Origin: Gemmatimonadota bacterium
GTDB lineage: Bacteria; Gemmatimonadota; Gemmatimonadetes; Longimicrobiales; Gaopeijiaceae
Direction of reading: 5' to 3'
DNA: 40,802 bases
Assembly (NCBI GenBank): GCA_016209885.1
Contig: JACQVF010000113.1
Span: 1 to 40,802 of the forward strand
Below, one piece after another: positions 31,908-40,800 of this stretch. Within the stretch, counting starts at the first letter, position 1, and every line of letters begins with the position of its first letter. Both the position numbers and the translations under genes were made by a program. The notes below the pieces were generated by a model. That model had not been told where the DNA came from and searched no databases. It was given only the letters and a program-made list of their open reading frames with translations.

Positions 31908-34058
31908 ATGTCCGAATCCGAGAAATCTCGCAGCACGCGGCGCCGGGCTTCGAAGCAAGGAGCCTCGGCGGAAACCGCGAAGCTGGAGTACGAGCTGGTT
32001 TCGGCCGTGCTCGATACCATGGCCGCGCTCGTGGTTGTGCTCGACCGCCGGGGTCGAATCGTCCGATTCAATCCAGCGTGCGAGCGGGCGACGGGGTATC
32101 TCGCCGTCGAGGTCATCGGGCGGCTCCTCTGGGACTTCCTCCTCGTCCCGGAGGAGATCGAGCCCGTCAAGGAGGTTTTCGGCGAACTTCGCGCCGGACG
32201 TTTTCCCAACGCGTTCGAGAACTACTGGGTCGCTAAGGACGGCAGTCACCGGCGCATTGCCTGGTCGAACACGGCGATCGCGGGCGAGGACGGCTCGGTT
32301 CGCTACGTGATCGGCACCGGGATCGATATCACGGAGCAGCGGGACGCGGAGACGCGTGCCCGGGAGCTCCTGGCGGAGCAGATCGCAAACGCGGCGCGGG
32401 AGGCAGCAGCGCGCGCCTCGGAGTCGCGGATCTCGGGGATCGTATCCGTGGCGGTAGACGCCATCATCTCGGTGAACGAGGCGCAGCAGATCACCCTGTT
32501 CAACAGCGGGGCGGAGAAGATCTTCGGCTATGCGGCGGAGGAGGTGCTGGGCAAGCCGCTCGACATTCTGATCCCCGATGGGCAGCGCGGGGTTCACCGG
32601 CGGCACGTGGCGACATTTGGCGACTTGCCCGTTGTGGCCCGCCGCATGGGCGAACGCCGGGAGATCGCCGGACTGCGCAAGAGCGGGGAGGCGTTTCCGG
32701 CCGAAGCGTCGATCTCCAAGGTAGAGGTCGGCGGGGAGCGCATCTTCACGGTAGTGCTCCGGGACATCACGGAGCGCAAGCGCCACGAGGAGGCGCAGGA
32801 GTTCCTCTCCGAGGTAGGCAGCGTCCTCGCCGAGTCGCTGGACTTCGAGACGACGCTCCGCGCCGTGGCCGACGTGACAGTGCGCTACCTGGCAGACTGC
32901 TGCGTCATCGACGTCATGGAGGAGGACGGCGCGGTCGCGCGGCTCGCGGTCGCGCGGCTCGCGGTCGCGCACTCGGACCCCGCCAGGCGGCAGCTGGCGG
33001 AGGAGCTGCGCGCCTTCCCCCTGGACCGCGCGCGGCCGCATCTGGCCTGGAACGTGCTCCGGACGGGCGAGTCCGAGCTGGTACCCGAGGTGCCGGAGTC
33101 CATGCTCCTCCAGGTGGCCCAGTGCGACGAGCACCTTCGCATCCTCCGGGAGCTTGCGATCCGCTCCATCGTGGTCGTGCCTCTCCGTGCCCGCGGCCGC
33201 CTGCTGGGCACCATCCTCTGCATCTCGTCCAGGCCTTCGCGCCGGTACGGACCCCACGATCTGGCGCTCGCGGAGGAGCTCGCCCGCCGGGCGGCGCTCG
33301 CGGTGGACAACGCGCGGCTGTACCGGAGCGCACAGGCCGCGATTCGAGCACGCAACGAGGTGCTGGGCGTAGTGTCCCACGACCTCGGCAACTCGCTCCA
33401 GGCGATCTTCATGGCCACGAACTCGCTGAGCGTGACGCTGCCGCGCGAGGAGGGAGCGGCGAGACCGCGGTACTATGTCGAGGCGATCCAGCAGTCGGCG
33501 CAGCTCATGCAGCGCCTCATTCACGACCTGCTGGAGGCGCGCCGCCTGGAGGAGGGGCGGCTCACCATCCGGCGGCAGGCTCAGCCACTTACGCCGCTGG
33601 TGGCCGAGACCTGCAAGGTACTGGAGCCGCTGGTCCGCATGAAGTCGCTCCGCTGCGAGTGCGACATCCTTGGCGGCTCGCTGCCGCCCGTGTACGCCGA
33701 TCGGGAACGGATCCTCCAGGTGCTCGCGAACGTGGTGGGGAACGCGATCAAGCATACGCCGCAGGGCGGGACCGTGACGATCCGGGCCGAGGCTCGGCCG
33801 GATGAGGTGCTCGTCTCCGTCGCGGACACGGGTCCGGGGATTCCCGCCGAGCACCTGCCCCACGTGTTCGAGCGCTTCTGGCGTGCGGACGACAGCGACC
33901 GCCGCGGCGTGGGCCTCGGCCTCGCCATCGCGAAAGGGATCGTGGAGGCCCACGGCGGGCGGATCGGCGTCGAGAGCACGGTGGGCAGGGGCAGCACGTT
34001 CTACTTCACTCTGCCCATCGCGGACGATCCCAACGGCAGCGGCAACTCATCCCGCTGA
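31908..34058 (+). CDS. Soluble PAS-PAS-GAF sensor histidine kinase (orphan)
   Basis: A 716-residue kinase without membrane helices. Two PAS domains (residues 25-150, with [15 protein letters not shown] and [13 protein letters not shown]; 175-290, with [19 protein letters not shown] and [11 protein letters not shown]), a GAF domain (about 300-470), then HisKA with phospho-acceptor His491 in [14 protein letters not shown] and a HATPase domain ([29 protein letters not shown]). No response regulator is adjacent. The ATG at 31908 is chosen because PAS homology follows; ribosome site weak and the frame is open to 31707. The signal may be a small molecule or redox state through PAS/GAF. Confidence 0.92.
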   Translation: MSESEKSRSTRRRASKQGASAETAKLEYELVSAVLDTMAALVVVLDRRGRIVRFNPACERATGYLAVEVIGRLLWDFLLVPEEIEPVKEVFGELRAGRFPNAFENYWVAKDGSHRRIAWSNTAIAGEDGSVRYVIGTGIDITEQRDAETRARELLAEQIANAAREAAARASESRISGIVSVAVDAIISVNEAQQITLFNSGAEKIFGYAAEEVLGKPLDILIPDGQRGVHRRHVATFGDLPVVARRMGERREIAGLRKSGEAFPAEASISKVEVGGERIFTVVLRDITERKRHEEAQEFLSEVGSVLAESLDFETTLRAVADVTVRYLADCCVIDVMEEDGAVARLAVARLAVAHSDPARRQLAEELRAFPLDRARPHLAWNVLRTGESELVPEVPESMLLQVAQCDEHLRILRELAIRSIVVVPLRARGRLLGTILCISSRPSRRYGPHDLALAEELARRAALAVDNARLYRSAQAAIRARNEVLGVVSHDLGNSLQAIFMATNSLSVTLPREEGAARPRYYVEAIQQSAQLMQRLIHDLLEARRLEEGRLTIRRQAQPLTPLVAETCKVLEPLVRMKSLRCECDILGGSLPPVYADRERILQVLANVVGNAIKHTPQGGTVTIRAEARPDEVLVSVADTGPGIPAEHLPHVFERFWRADDSDRRGVGLGLAIAKGIVEAHGGRIGVESTVGRGSTFYFTLPIADDPNGSGNSSR
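32931..32970. repeat. 15-bp in-frame tandem repeat in kinase GAF domain
   Basis: Two full copies of GCGGTCGCGCGGCTC and two thirds of a third, encoding [12 protein letters not shown]. In-frame, so the protein is only lengthened. Probably a recent slippage duplication in the GAF domain. Confidence 0.8.
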
Positions 34059-34313
34059 GCGGCCGGTCATCACCGTCGCGAGGAGCACGCGCCGCGAAGC
34101 CGCTCGCGTCCGTCCCGTCCGCGGCCCCAAGTCCGCGAAACGGTCTCCCGCACCCTGCGGCTGCAACCTATTGCCCTCGCCGCGTTCGGAGTCCGCAAGC
34201 GAGAGGAGGACGCGCACGACGCCGGCGCGCAACGAGCTCTTCGCCGCGAACCCGCTGTGCCGGAATACCTCGAGCATCGTCACCGGATCAGCATGGGCGG
34301 CAGCGCCGCACCG

Positions 34314-35663
34314 TCACGCGGCACCCCGCACCCTAGCGACCTTCCGGGCCTGGCCCACGACCGCGGGCAGCACGGACAGCGGGCCGACAAGCAGCCAGTC
34401 GCGGAGCTCGAGCGGCCGCACGGCAAGGAGGTCGGAGAGCGGCGGCAGGTAGACAGCCGCGAGCTGGAGGGCGAGCACGATCGTCACCGCGCCGAGCGCG
34501 TACACGTTCCCCGCCACGCGGCGCGGAGAAGTGACGGGGCCGGCGCTCCGGGCGTTCCCGAGATGGAAGAGCTGCGCGAACGCCAGCGTCGTGAAGGCGA
34601 GCGTCCTGGCGTGGGCCGGATCTTCCGGCCGGGCGTTGAGCCCCCAGACGAACGCGCCCAGGGTGACGGCCGTGATGAGCGCGCCGTAAAAGCCGATGGC
34701 CCGCAGGAAGCGCACGGACAGGACCGTGGCCTGCGGATCTCGGGGCGGCCGCAGCATCACGTCCGGCTCCGCCGGCTCGAGGGCGAGGGCCAGGGCAGGG
34801 AACGTGTCGGTCACCATGTTGAGCCACAGGATCTGGAGCGGCAGGAGCGGGAGCGGCAGCGCCACGAGCCCGGCCACGAGCAGGACGAGCACCTCGGCGA
34901 GGTTACAGCTGAACAGGTAGAAAACGAACTTGCGGATATTGTCGAAGATGACGCGTCCCTCCTCCACCGCCGCGGCCACGGTGGGGAAGCGGTCGTCCTG
35001 AAGCACGACCGCCGCCGTCTCCTTCGCGAGGTCGGTGCCACGGATGCCCATGGCGACGCCGATCTCCGCCTGCTTGAGCGCTGCGGCGTCGTTCACGCCG
35101 TCCCCGAGCATGGCCACGATCTCACCGGCCCGCTGCAGCGCCTGCACGACGCGGAGCTTGTCCGTCTCGAGCTCCGTCGCCGCGAGCAGGCGCGCGTCGG
35201 CAGGGACCGACTGCCCCGCCTCCACCTCGATGATGTCGCCGGGAACCAGATCGCGGGCATCGATCTCCCGCACCGCGCCTTCCCGCACTGCCGTTGCCCG
35301 CAACACTTCCAGCTCCAGCAACGCTTCGATGGCCCGATGCGCGCGTAGCTCCGTGAGGAAGCCCAGGGCGGTGTTGATCAACAGGACGGCCGCGATCGCC
35401 AGGGCGTTCAGCGGCTCGCCCACGGCCAGGGCGATGGCCGCCGCCGCGAAGAGCAACAGGACCACCACGCTCTGGAGCTGGCCCACCAGCACCTTCCACC
35501 CCGGGACCGGCTCGCTCGGACGCAGCACATTCGGGCCGTACCGCGCCAGGCGCTCCCGCGCCTCCGCCTCGCTCAGGCCCTGGGGCCGCGAGCGCAGCCG
35601 GATCAGACACTCCTCAGGCGACAGGGCATGCGCCCCGCCCAGGGAAGCCAGCGACATCGCCAT
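34314..35663 (-). pseudogene. Cation P-type ATPase with large internal in-frame deletion
   Basis: Reads as one 449-residue frame but is only half of a Ca2+-type (P2) ATPase of about 880-900 residues. The N-terminal part is normal (cation-ATPase N domain, YGPNVLRPSE, first helices, ARDLVPGDIIEVEAGQSVPA, ADARLLAATELE). The sequence then jumps near 35168 directly to TDKLRVVQALQRAGEIVAML, GDGVNDAAALKQAEIGVAMG and the C-terminal helices. Helices 3-4, the DKTGT phosphorylation site and the whole nucleotide-binding domain are missing, so it cannot pump by the normal cycle. The start (MAMSLASLGG) has no clear ribosome site. Either a recent in-frame deletion or an assembly collapse. Confidence 0.8.
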
Positions 35664-35837
35664 CGAACGTGAACATGAAACCGGCCGGGACCCGCGCGGA
35701 CGCAAAAGGCCCCCGGCCGGATGCTCCGATGGATACTCCAAGGTTCGCGCGCCCCACGGAGCGGTGCGAGCGCGGGAAACTCGCGACCCGCCAGCGCGGT
35801 TGCGGCCGCACCTACACCGGACGCGGCGCGCTCACGA

Positions 35838-36395
35838 CTACCCGGGCGACGCGTCCGCGACTGCCCGCAGCACGTCCAGCGTCGTCACGATCCCCGCCAG
35901 CTCACCGCCATCCAGCACCAGCGCCCGGTGGATCCGCGCGCGTACCAGGAAACGAGCGAGATCCAGGACCGTCGTCTCGCGATGCACCGCGAATCTCACC
36001 GGGGAAAGAATCTCCCGCACGGTGCACTCGTCGAAAGCATCCACAGAAAGCTGCTCCAGGACCTCGCGCAGGAAGACGATGGCGTCATCCGGGCTCGTGA
36101 AGTACGGGACCGCCTCCACCATCTCCGCTTCCGCCGCCGCGCCCTCACGTTCCCACCACGGGCCTGGCCCCACAGGCGCCCTCAGCCTGGCCGCGAAGCG
36201 CACGACGTCCGTAGCCGAAACTACGCCCAGCACGCAGCCGCCCTGGTTCACCACGGGCACGCCGCTCACGCCTTTCTCCGCCAGAAGCCGCGCCAGGTCC
36301 CGGATCGTCGCATCGGGGTCGATGGTCACGACGTCCCGCTGCAGGATCGCGCCCACCGTACGGGCGAGCACATCGGACACTCCGTTCTTGTCCAC
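35838..36395 (-). CDS. Two-CBS-domain protein
   Basis: A 185-residue protein with two CBS domains in tandem: first VGAILQRDVVTIDPDATIRD with GVSGVPVVNQGG and GVVSATDVVRFA; second TVREILSPVRFAVHRETTVL with RIHRALVLDGG and GIVTTLDVLRAV. Such pairs bind adenosine nucleotides and often belong to stress or energy-sensing proteins. The GTG at 36395 is chosen because GGAGG lies 7 bases upstream; an ATG 8 codons earlier lacks one. It follows the DUF302 gene by 74 bases on the same strand and probably shares its -24/-12 candidate. Confidence 0.88.
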   Translation of the reverse strand: MDKNGVSDVLARTVGAILQRDVVTIDPDATIRDLARLLAEKGVSGVPVVNQGGCVLGVVSATDVVRFAARLRAPVGPGPWWEREGAAAEAEMVEAVPYFTSPDDAIVFLREVLEQLSVDAFDECTVREILSPVRFAVHRETTVLDLARFLVRARIHRALVLDGGELAGIVTTLDVLRAVADASPG

Positions 36396-36469
36396 GGTGA
36401 GACCTCCGGCCACCCGCAAAGTGCCCCGACTCGTCGGACCCGCCGTGGAACGAACGCCCGAGCCCGACC

Positions 36470-36883
36470 TCAGCCGGACTCCACCCGCTCCAGCACCCGC
36501 ACGAGCCGCGCCCGCGCCTCCTGCCCCAGCCGTACGAGCTCCTCGTTCCCCGACACCTCGAGCTGCAACACCGGGTCCAGCGCCTCCACCACCACGCGTC
36601 CGGTGTCACCGAGCACTCGAACCACCACGTTGCACGGCAACAGCAGCCCGATGTCCGCCTCCGTCTCCAGCGCCTGACGCGCCAGCGGAGGATTGCAGGC
36701 GCCCAGTATGCGATACGGCGGAAACTCCACTTGCAGCTTCTTCTTCAGCGTCGCCTGCACGTCGATCTCCGTCAGCACGCCGAACCCCTCCGACTGCAGG
36801 GCCTCCCTCACTCGCCGGTCCGCCTCCTCGAACGTCAGGCCGACCTCCCGCGCGAGCGCGTAGCGCACCGCCGTCTGCGACAT
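36470..36883 (-). CDS. DUF302 family protein
   Basis: A 137-residue protein fitting the DUF302 fold: LTFEEADRRVREALQSEGFG, VLTEIDVQATLKKKL, PYRILGACNPPLARQALETE, then IGLLLPCNVVVRVLGDTGRV and VVVEALDP. The two cysteines (GACNPP and LLPCNV) are conserved in the family, whose function is unknown; members occur with heavy-metal, sulfur and anaerobic genes. GGGGAGG precedes the ATG. First gene of a DUF302-CBS pair, with one of the best sigma54-like promoters in the window about 125 bases upstream. Confidence 0.9.
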   Translation of the reverse strand: MSQTAVRYALAREVGLTFEEADRRVREALQSEGFGVLTEIDVQATLKKKLQVEFPPYRILGACNPPLARQALETEADIGLLLPCNVVVRVLGDTGRVVVEALDPVLQLEVSGNEELVRLGQEARARLVRVLERVESG

Positions 36884-37005
36884 TGAAGCCTCCCCACGCC
36901 TCTCAGGGCTCATTCCACGCCACCGCATGAACACTCCACACCCCAGCCTACTGTCCAAGCAGGACACTACCCACCGCAGCGCCGCAGCGCGACACCATGA
37001 CAGAG

Positions 37006-37021
37006 GGCAAGGCACGTGCCA
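37006..37021 (-). promoter_or_regulatory. Sigma54 promoter candidate for DUF302-CBS genes
   Basis: Minus strand TGGCACGTGCCTTGCC matches 11 of 12 consensus positions, with both blocks TGGCACG and TTGC perfect and correct spacing. The rest of 36884-37479 shows no supported gene. Confidence 0.7.
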
Positions 37022-37479
37022 CGCACGCCGCGCTCGCGCCGCATGGCGCCCCGCTGGCCCCGCTACCATCCGACGCGCACCGCATTCCACTGCTCTCCAC
37101 CCCCAGAAGACCCGGGGGGCCGTCGCGCTGGGCACCCCGCTTCCGACCTGCGGGGAACCCCGTCGCCGCTGCTCAGTCGAGGCTGCGAGGTCGCGGGACA
37201 ATTTATCCCGCGGCAGGGGGCCGTGACTCACCGCTGGCCAGCGCGGTCTGGAGCGAATCGGCGAATCCCGCGTCCCCCGCGTCCCGGCGGGAAGCTGCGG
37301 ATCGGTCGTTCAGCACGGTAGTTGCTCGTCTCGGCCGTCTCGCAGGGCGGAATCCGCTGTCGCAACAGCGGTTGGACGCGTCGTGGTGGCACAGCGGTTG
37401 CTCGTATCAGGAGTCGGGGACGGATGGGCCGATCCGTCGTCGCGATAGGGCGACGGTGCGGCGGAATCGGGCAGGGCGG

Positions 37480-37823
37480 GAACTGGATGGGACGGCGGTA
37501 GAGGCGCTCGCAATTGGTGGAGAGACGCGTGCCGTGATCGCCGCATTGGGAGAGAGCCGGGGTCCAGTTCGACCTCTTCGATCGGCCCCAGGAAACCCTG
37601 GGTGCGGAGTCGAAACGCTGGAGGAGCTCGAGCTCGCGGCCCATGATGGGCGCCTGGAGACCGTTCGCGGCTTCGGCGGGATTGGGTGGTCATCTACTTC
37701 GAGCGGGACGGCCAGGAGGATCAGGTCACCGTCGTCACAGAGCACGAGGGGCTTCTCCGGGGGAGGCGGGTGATCCGCGGCCGCGAGGCGGAGTGCCACG
37801 CGTATTACCGCAGGCTCCTGTGA
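37480..37823 (+). pseudogene. Decayed helix-hairpin-helix (PolX-like) protein gene
   Basis: Three fragments of one family in sequence: ELDGTAVEALAIGGETRAVI and [20 protein letters not shown] (helix-hairpin-helix pieces, in one frame), then [20 protein letters not shown] and [15 protein letters not shown] (the C-terminal block) in another frame, joined near 37677. The HhH repeat is cut short (PGNPG where a GIGP loop plus helix is expected), and the long middle between GFG and DWVVIY is gone. At least one frameshift and two deletions, so non-functional. Family naming is from memory of PolX-type HhH proteins. Confidence 0.55.
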
Positions 37824-38002
37824 GCGCGCGCGGCAGCGCCCTTCGGGGGTCGCGAAGGTTCCGTGCCCCGCTCGCGAGAGGCGACGGGGTGGGCGGGCGG
37901 CCGGTGCGCGCCGACTTGCGCGGGCGTCACCTTTCCTGGGCGGGCCGCCCCGCCCTGGGCCTCCTTGGGCTCGTCGGGCACCTCGAGGGGGAGGACTTGA
38001 GC

Positions 38003-38683
38003 ATGGGCAACTGGGAGCGCTTTCGTGACCGGTCGGACGCGGGCAGGAGGCTCGCTGCGAAGCTCGGCGCGTATGCTGAGCGCGCAGACGTCATCGTCCT
38101 TGCGCTCCCCCGCGGAGGTGTTGCCGTAGGCTACGAGGCAGCCCGGGCGTTACACGCGCCGCTCGATGTACTGGTCGTCCGCAAGGTCGGTGTGCCTGGC
38201 CACGAGGAGCTGGCCATGGGCGCAGTGGCGAGCGGCAGAGTCCTCGTAGTGAACGAAGAAGTCACCCAGGCGCTGGGGATCTCCGAAGCCGTTCTCCGGC
38301 GCGCGGCCGCTGCGGAGCGGAAGGAGCTGGAGCGGCGCGAGCGCACGTATCGCGGGGAACGGAGCCCATCGGATGTGCGCGAGCGAACCGTCCTGTTGGT
38401 GGACGACGGGATCGCTACGGGCTCCACCATGCGCGCGGCGATCCGCGCGCTACGCGCGCTCCATCCGGCTCGCATCGTCGTGGCCGTGCCCACGGCGCCT
38501 CCGGACGTGTGCGACAGCCTCCGGGCCGATGCGGACGAGGTCGTGGCCGTGCAAACGCCGGAGCCGTTCATCGCCATCGGCCTGTGGTACCACGAGTTCC
38601 CACAGCTCTCGGACGACGACGTGCGCCGCATGCTCCGGGACAGCGTGGTGGCGAGGCCAGCGGGAGCGGAGGACAGCGGCTGA
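38003..38683 (+). CDS. Phosphoribosyltransferase-family protein
   Basis: A 226-residue cytoplasmic protein with the type I PRTase fold. The PRPP-binding loop is VLLVDDGIATGSTMRAAIRA, and the N-terminal block VIVLALPRGGVAVGYEAARAL with DVLVVRKVGVPGHEELAMGA is typical of the group often found alone or fused to an alpha/beta hydrolase in stress and dormancy clusters with USP and CBS genes. The substrate is unknown. The ATG at 38003 has GGAGGA upstream and matches the family N-terminus (RFRDRSDAGRRLAAKL). Confidence 0.9.
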   Translation: MGNWERFRDRSDAGRRLAAKLGAYAERADVIVLALPRGGVAVGYEAARALHAPLDVLVVRKVGVPGHEELAMGAVASGRVLVVNEEVTQALGISEAVLRRAAAAERKELERRERTYRGERSPSDVRERTVLLVDDGIATGSTMRAAIRALRALHPARIVVAVPTAPPDVCDSLRADADEVVAVQTPEPFIAIGLWYHEFPQLSDDDVRRMLRDSVVARPAGAEDSG

Positions 38684-38707
38684 GCGGCGAGCCGTGCGAC
38701 CCTGTTG

Positions 38708-38723
38708 TGGCATGGGACGTGCT
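38708..38723 (+). promoter_or_regulatory. Sigma54 promoter candidate for CBS gene
   Basis: TGGCATGGGACGTGCT: 10 of 12 positions with exact GG-N10-GC spacing, about 108 bases before the ATG at 38831 and 24 bases after the phosphoribosyltransferase stop. Confidence 0.5.
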
Positions 38724-38830
38724 CGATGGTGACAGGAGTGGATGCGGTGGAGGGGTGGGGAGCACGGCAGGCAAACCAGCGCGGGGCGCGGCGAGGCCGG
38801 CGCCCCGATGGCGGGAAGGGGGTGGAGGCG

Positions 38831-39250
38831 ATGTCTGCGGGTAAGATCTGCAACCGCACGGTGGTCACGGCCTCTTTGGACGAGGCCGTGCGCACGGCCG
38901 CCCGCCGCATGGCGGACTATCGGGTCGGTACTCTCGTGGTCGTGGACTGGGACCGTCATCCCATCGGGATCGTCACCGATCGGGACATCGCGGTCCGATG
39001 TGTCGCAGCCGATCGGGACCCGGACCGCACGACGATCGAGGCGATCATGACCACGCCCGTGCGCGCGGTGCCGGAGTCGATGCCGATCGAGGAGTCACTC
39101 GCGTATATGGCGAATGCGGGCGTGCGCAGGCTCGTGGTGACGGACGCCGTCGGCGGGCTCGCCGGGATCCTGGCCCTGGACGACCTGCTGGACCTCCTCA
39201 CCGAGGAGGCGGAGGCGATCGGAAGGCTCGTCGCCGCGCAGACGCCGTAG
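38831..39250 (+). CDS. CBS-pair signalling protein
   Basis: A 139-residue protein made of one CBS pair: MSAGKICNRTVVTASLDEAV, RVGTLVVVDWDRHPIGIVTD, DRDIAVRC, then IEAIMTTPVRAVPESMPIEE, GVRRLVVTDAVGGLAGILAL, DDLLDLLTEE. The typical GIVTDRDI and GILALDDL strands are present. It probably senses adenosine nucleotides or SAM. GGAGG lies 3-8 bases before the ATG. It has its own -24/-12 candidate and lies downstream of a phosphoribosyltransferase gene. Confidence 0.9.
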   Translation: MSAGKICNRTVVTASLDEAVRTAARRMADYRVGTLVVVDWDRHPIGIVTDRDIAVRCVAADRDPDRTTIEAIMTTPVRAVPESMPIEESLAYMANAGVRRLVVTDAVGGLAGILALDDLLDLLTEEAEAIGRLVAAQTP

Positions 39251-39359
39251 CTCCGTGCGCTCCGTTCAGGGGCGCTCTTGCGCCAGGGTCCGCAGAGTCG
39301 GAAGTGCGTTCTGGGACCGAAAGCGTCGCTGCGTGGGCCAAGCGAGCGGGGGAGGAATA

Positions 39360-39455
39360 GCCCTTGTGGCATTGCGACGAGGCGCAACGAGGTTCGGCCC
39401 GAATCGAGCGGCACTCTCTGTGCTTACGCGAATCTGCGCCACGAAGCACTAGTGT
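39360..39455 (-). repeat. Second long copy of the dispersed palindromic element
   Basis: The segment GCACTCTCTGTGCTTACGCG (39411-39430), then AATCTGCGCC and ACGAAGCACTAG, matches the right half of the element at 21875-21963 with few differences. The left arm (CTTGTGGCATTGCG) pairs only imperfectly with the right arm. It lies between a CBS gene and the YkoF-like gene and overlaps the end of the latter by a few bases. Confidence 0.6.
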
Positions 39456-39736
39456 GCGACCTGGTGGCCGAGATGTGCTTCCACATCCAGGACCGATTCC
39501 TGGAGCCGGCCCTGGCGCCCGATGTGGTCGTCCGCCGTTGCCACCATAAACACGCGGTCGTACTTCGCGCTCATGATCTCGTGGGCCCGCCGAATCACCG
39601 GCATGACCTTGTCCCACTCGCCCTCGATCACCGTATCCATCGCCGTGACCCTGTAGGGCAGTCCGCTCCGGCCGATTTCGTCAATGACCTCGGACACCGG
39701 GTGCACCAGGGAGTCGCCACCCGAGACGGGGAACAT
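39449..39736 (-). CDS. Thiamine-binding-type (YkoF/MTH1187) small protein, possibly 5'-truncated
   Basis: A 95-residue ferredoxin-like-fold protein: MFPVSGGDSLVHPVSEVIDE, SGLPYRVTAMDTVIEGEWDK, VMPVIRRAHEIMSAKYDRVF, then MVATADDHIGRQGRLQESV. This is the MTH1187/YkoF family, which binds thiamine or its precursors or sulfate in known members. Relatives start a few residues earlier (a first strand ending ALSMFPV); here that strand (RAALSMFPV) is in frame but no start codon lies nearby, and the 5' side abuts a CBS fragment on the other strand, so the true start may have been lost. Confidence 0.7.
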   Translation of the reverse strand: MFPVSGGDSLVHPVSEVIDEIGRSGLPYRVTAMDTVIEGEWDKVMPVIRRAHEIMSAKYDRVFMVATADDHIGRQGRLQESVLDVEAHLGHQVAH

Positions 39737-39769
39737 GGACAGAGCCGCACGCTCTGCGTGCTCCCGCCA

Positions 39770-39907
39770 GGGACGGCGGTGCGCGAGGCCGCCCGCTATA
39801 TGCTCCGCACGGGCGTGCACCCGGTTCTGGTCACCGAGCACCGTCGTCTGCTGGGTATCGTCTCGACCACGGACATCGTCCGCGCCGTCGCCGAGGGTCG
39901 GATCTAG
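39770..39907 (+). pseudogene. C-terminal fragment of a CBS-domain protein
   Basis: Reads GTAVREAARYMLRTGVHPVL, then VTEHRRLLGIVSTTDIVRAV and ends AEGRI with a stop: the last half of a CBS pair. The preceding part of the frame has no CBS homology and the opposite strand carries the start of the YkoF-like gene, so the 5' part was lost at a rearrangement near 39740-39770. Confidence 0.65.
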
Positions 39908-40800
39908 CGGACGCCCCTGCCCGCGCCAGCGCGCGGTCCGAGCGCCCTGACGCCGCCTCGCGGGAGGGACGGACGAGCGGCCAGGGTCGGCGATACCTCA
40001 TGGGCCTCGAGCAGGCGCCGAAGGCGATCACTCGCCAGCGCCTCTCCCGTTCCCGGCGCCCCGAGATGCCATGCCGGCCGGGGACAGGAGCGAGGGATGA
40101 ATCGCCGGGCGTCGAGCACCACCCGGTGGAACTCGAAGTCGCTTCCCAGAATCCCGGTATGGACGAGCCAGGACAGCTCCACGTACCCGCCCCGCCGGGG
40201 GCGCAGGATGTCGTTCCGGGTGTCGAGGGTGACGACAAGGCCGACGCCCGTGGTGAGTCCGCCGTCATGTCCGCGCACCGCCCCCGCGTCGAGCACGGCC
40301 CCCTCCTCCACGTCCACGAGGTCTTCGTAGCGCAGCCGCACCCGGGGGCCAATGTGGAGACCGTGCTGCACCTCCGTCTCGGCCTCGACCTGGAGGTCAG
40401 CGACCAGCGACGTGTAGTGCTCCGCCATCTCCTCGGTGGCAGCCCGCCCCACGCCATAGAAGACCTCCGGATACAGGCTCGCCCGGAACTCGGCCCGCAG
40501 GTGCCGGCCCTCAAGATGAAGCTCCGGGAGCCATTCGAGCACGAATTGACGGTGGGTCGTGACCGCCGCGGCACCCAGGAGACTGGAGACGGGCGCCTCC
40601 CGGGAAGCGCGGTAGTAATAGCCGGCGACCAGGCCGCCGCCGAACCCCGTCTCCGGCGAATAGAAGAGGTTCGGAAGCAGGACGAGGCTCCCGCGCGCGT
40701 CAGCGGCGCCCCACCCAACAGGCACGCCAACGGCCCGGAAGCCCAAACTAACGCGAGGGCAGAATTGCGTCAGTCGGGAGATGCAGCAAACCCGGTCCGG
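39904..40800 (-). pseudogene. Omp85/BamA-type outer-membrane barrel, C-terminus replaced, 5' end outside window
   Basis: Frame is open to the window edge; the first clear homology is RGSLVLLPNLFYSPETGFGG, followed by alternating barrel strands (AGYYYRASREAP, FVLEWLPELHLEG, VRLRYEDLVDVEEG, VGLVVTLDTRNDILRPRRGG, YVELSWLVHTG, RVVLDARRFIP) typical of the surface-antigen D15 barrel. After RRFIP the sequence becomes SCPRPAWHLGAPGTG and then Arg/Ala/Pro-rich, without the last strands or a final aromatic residue. It is probably a frameshift or deletion. No signal peptide is visible. A TTG near 40746 could be a start. If truly truncated, it is not functional. Confidence 0.6.

Noticed and set aside
36997-37773. 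Single long plus-strand open frame read as one intact gene
   Set aside because: Only its last third has homology, and that homology continues in another frame; the first two thirds look non-coding. Treated as a pseudogene fragment.
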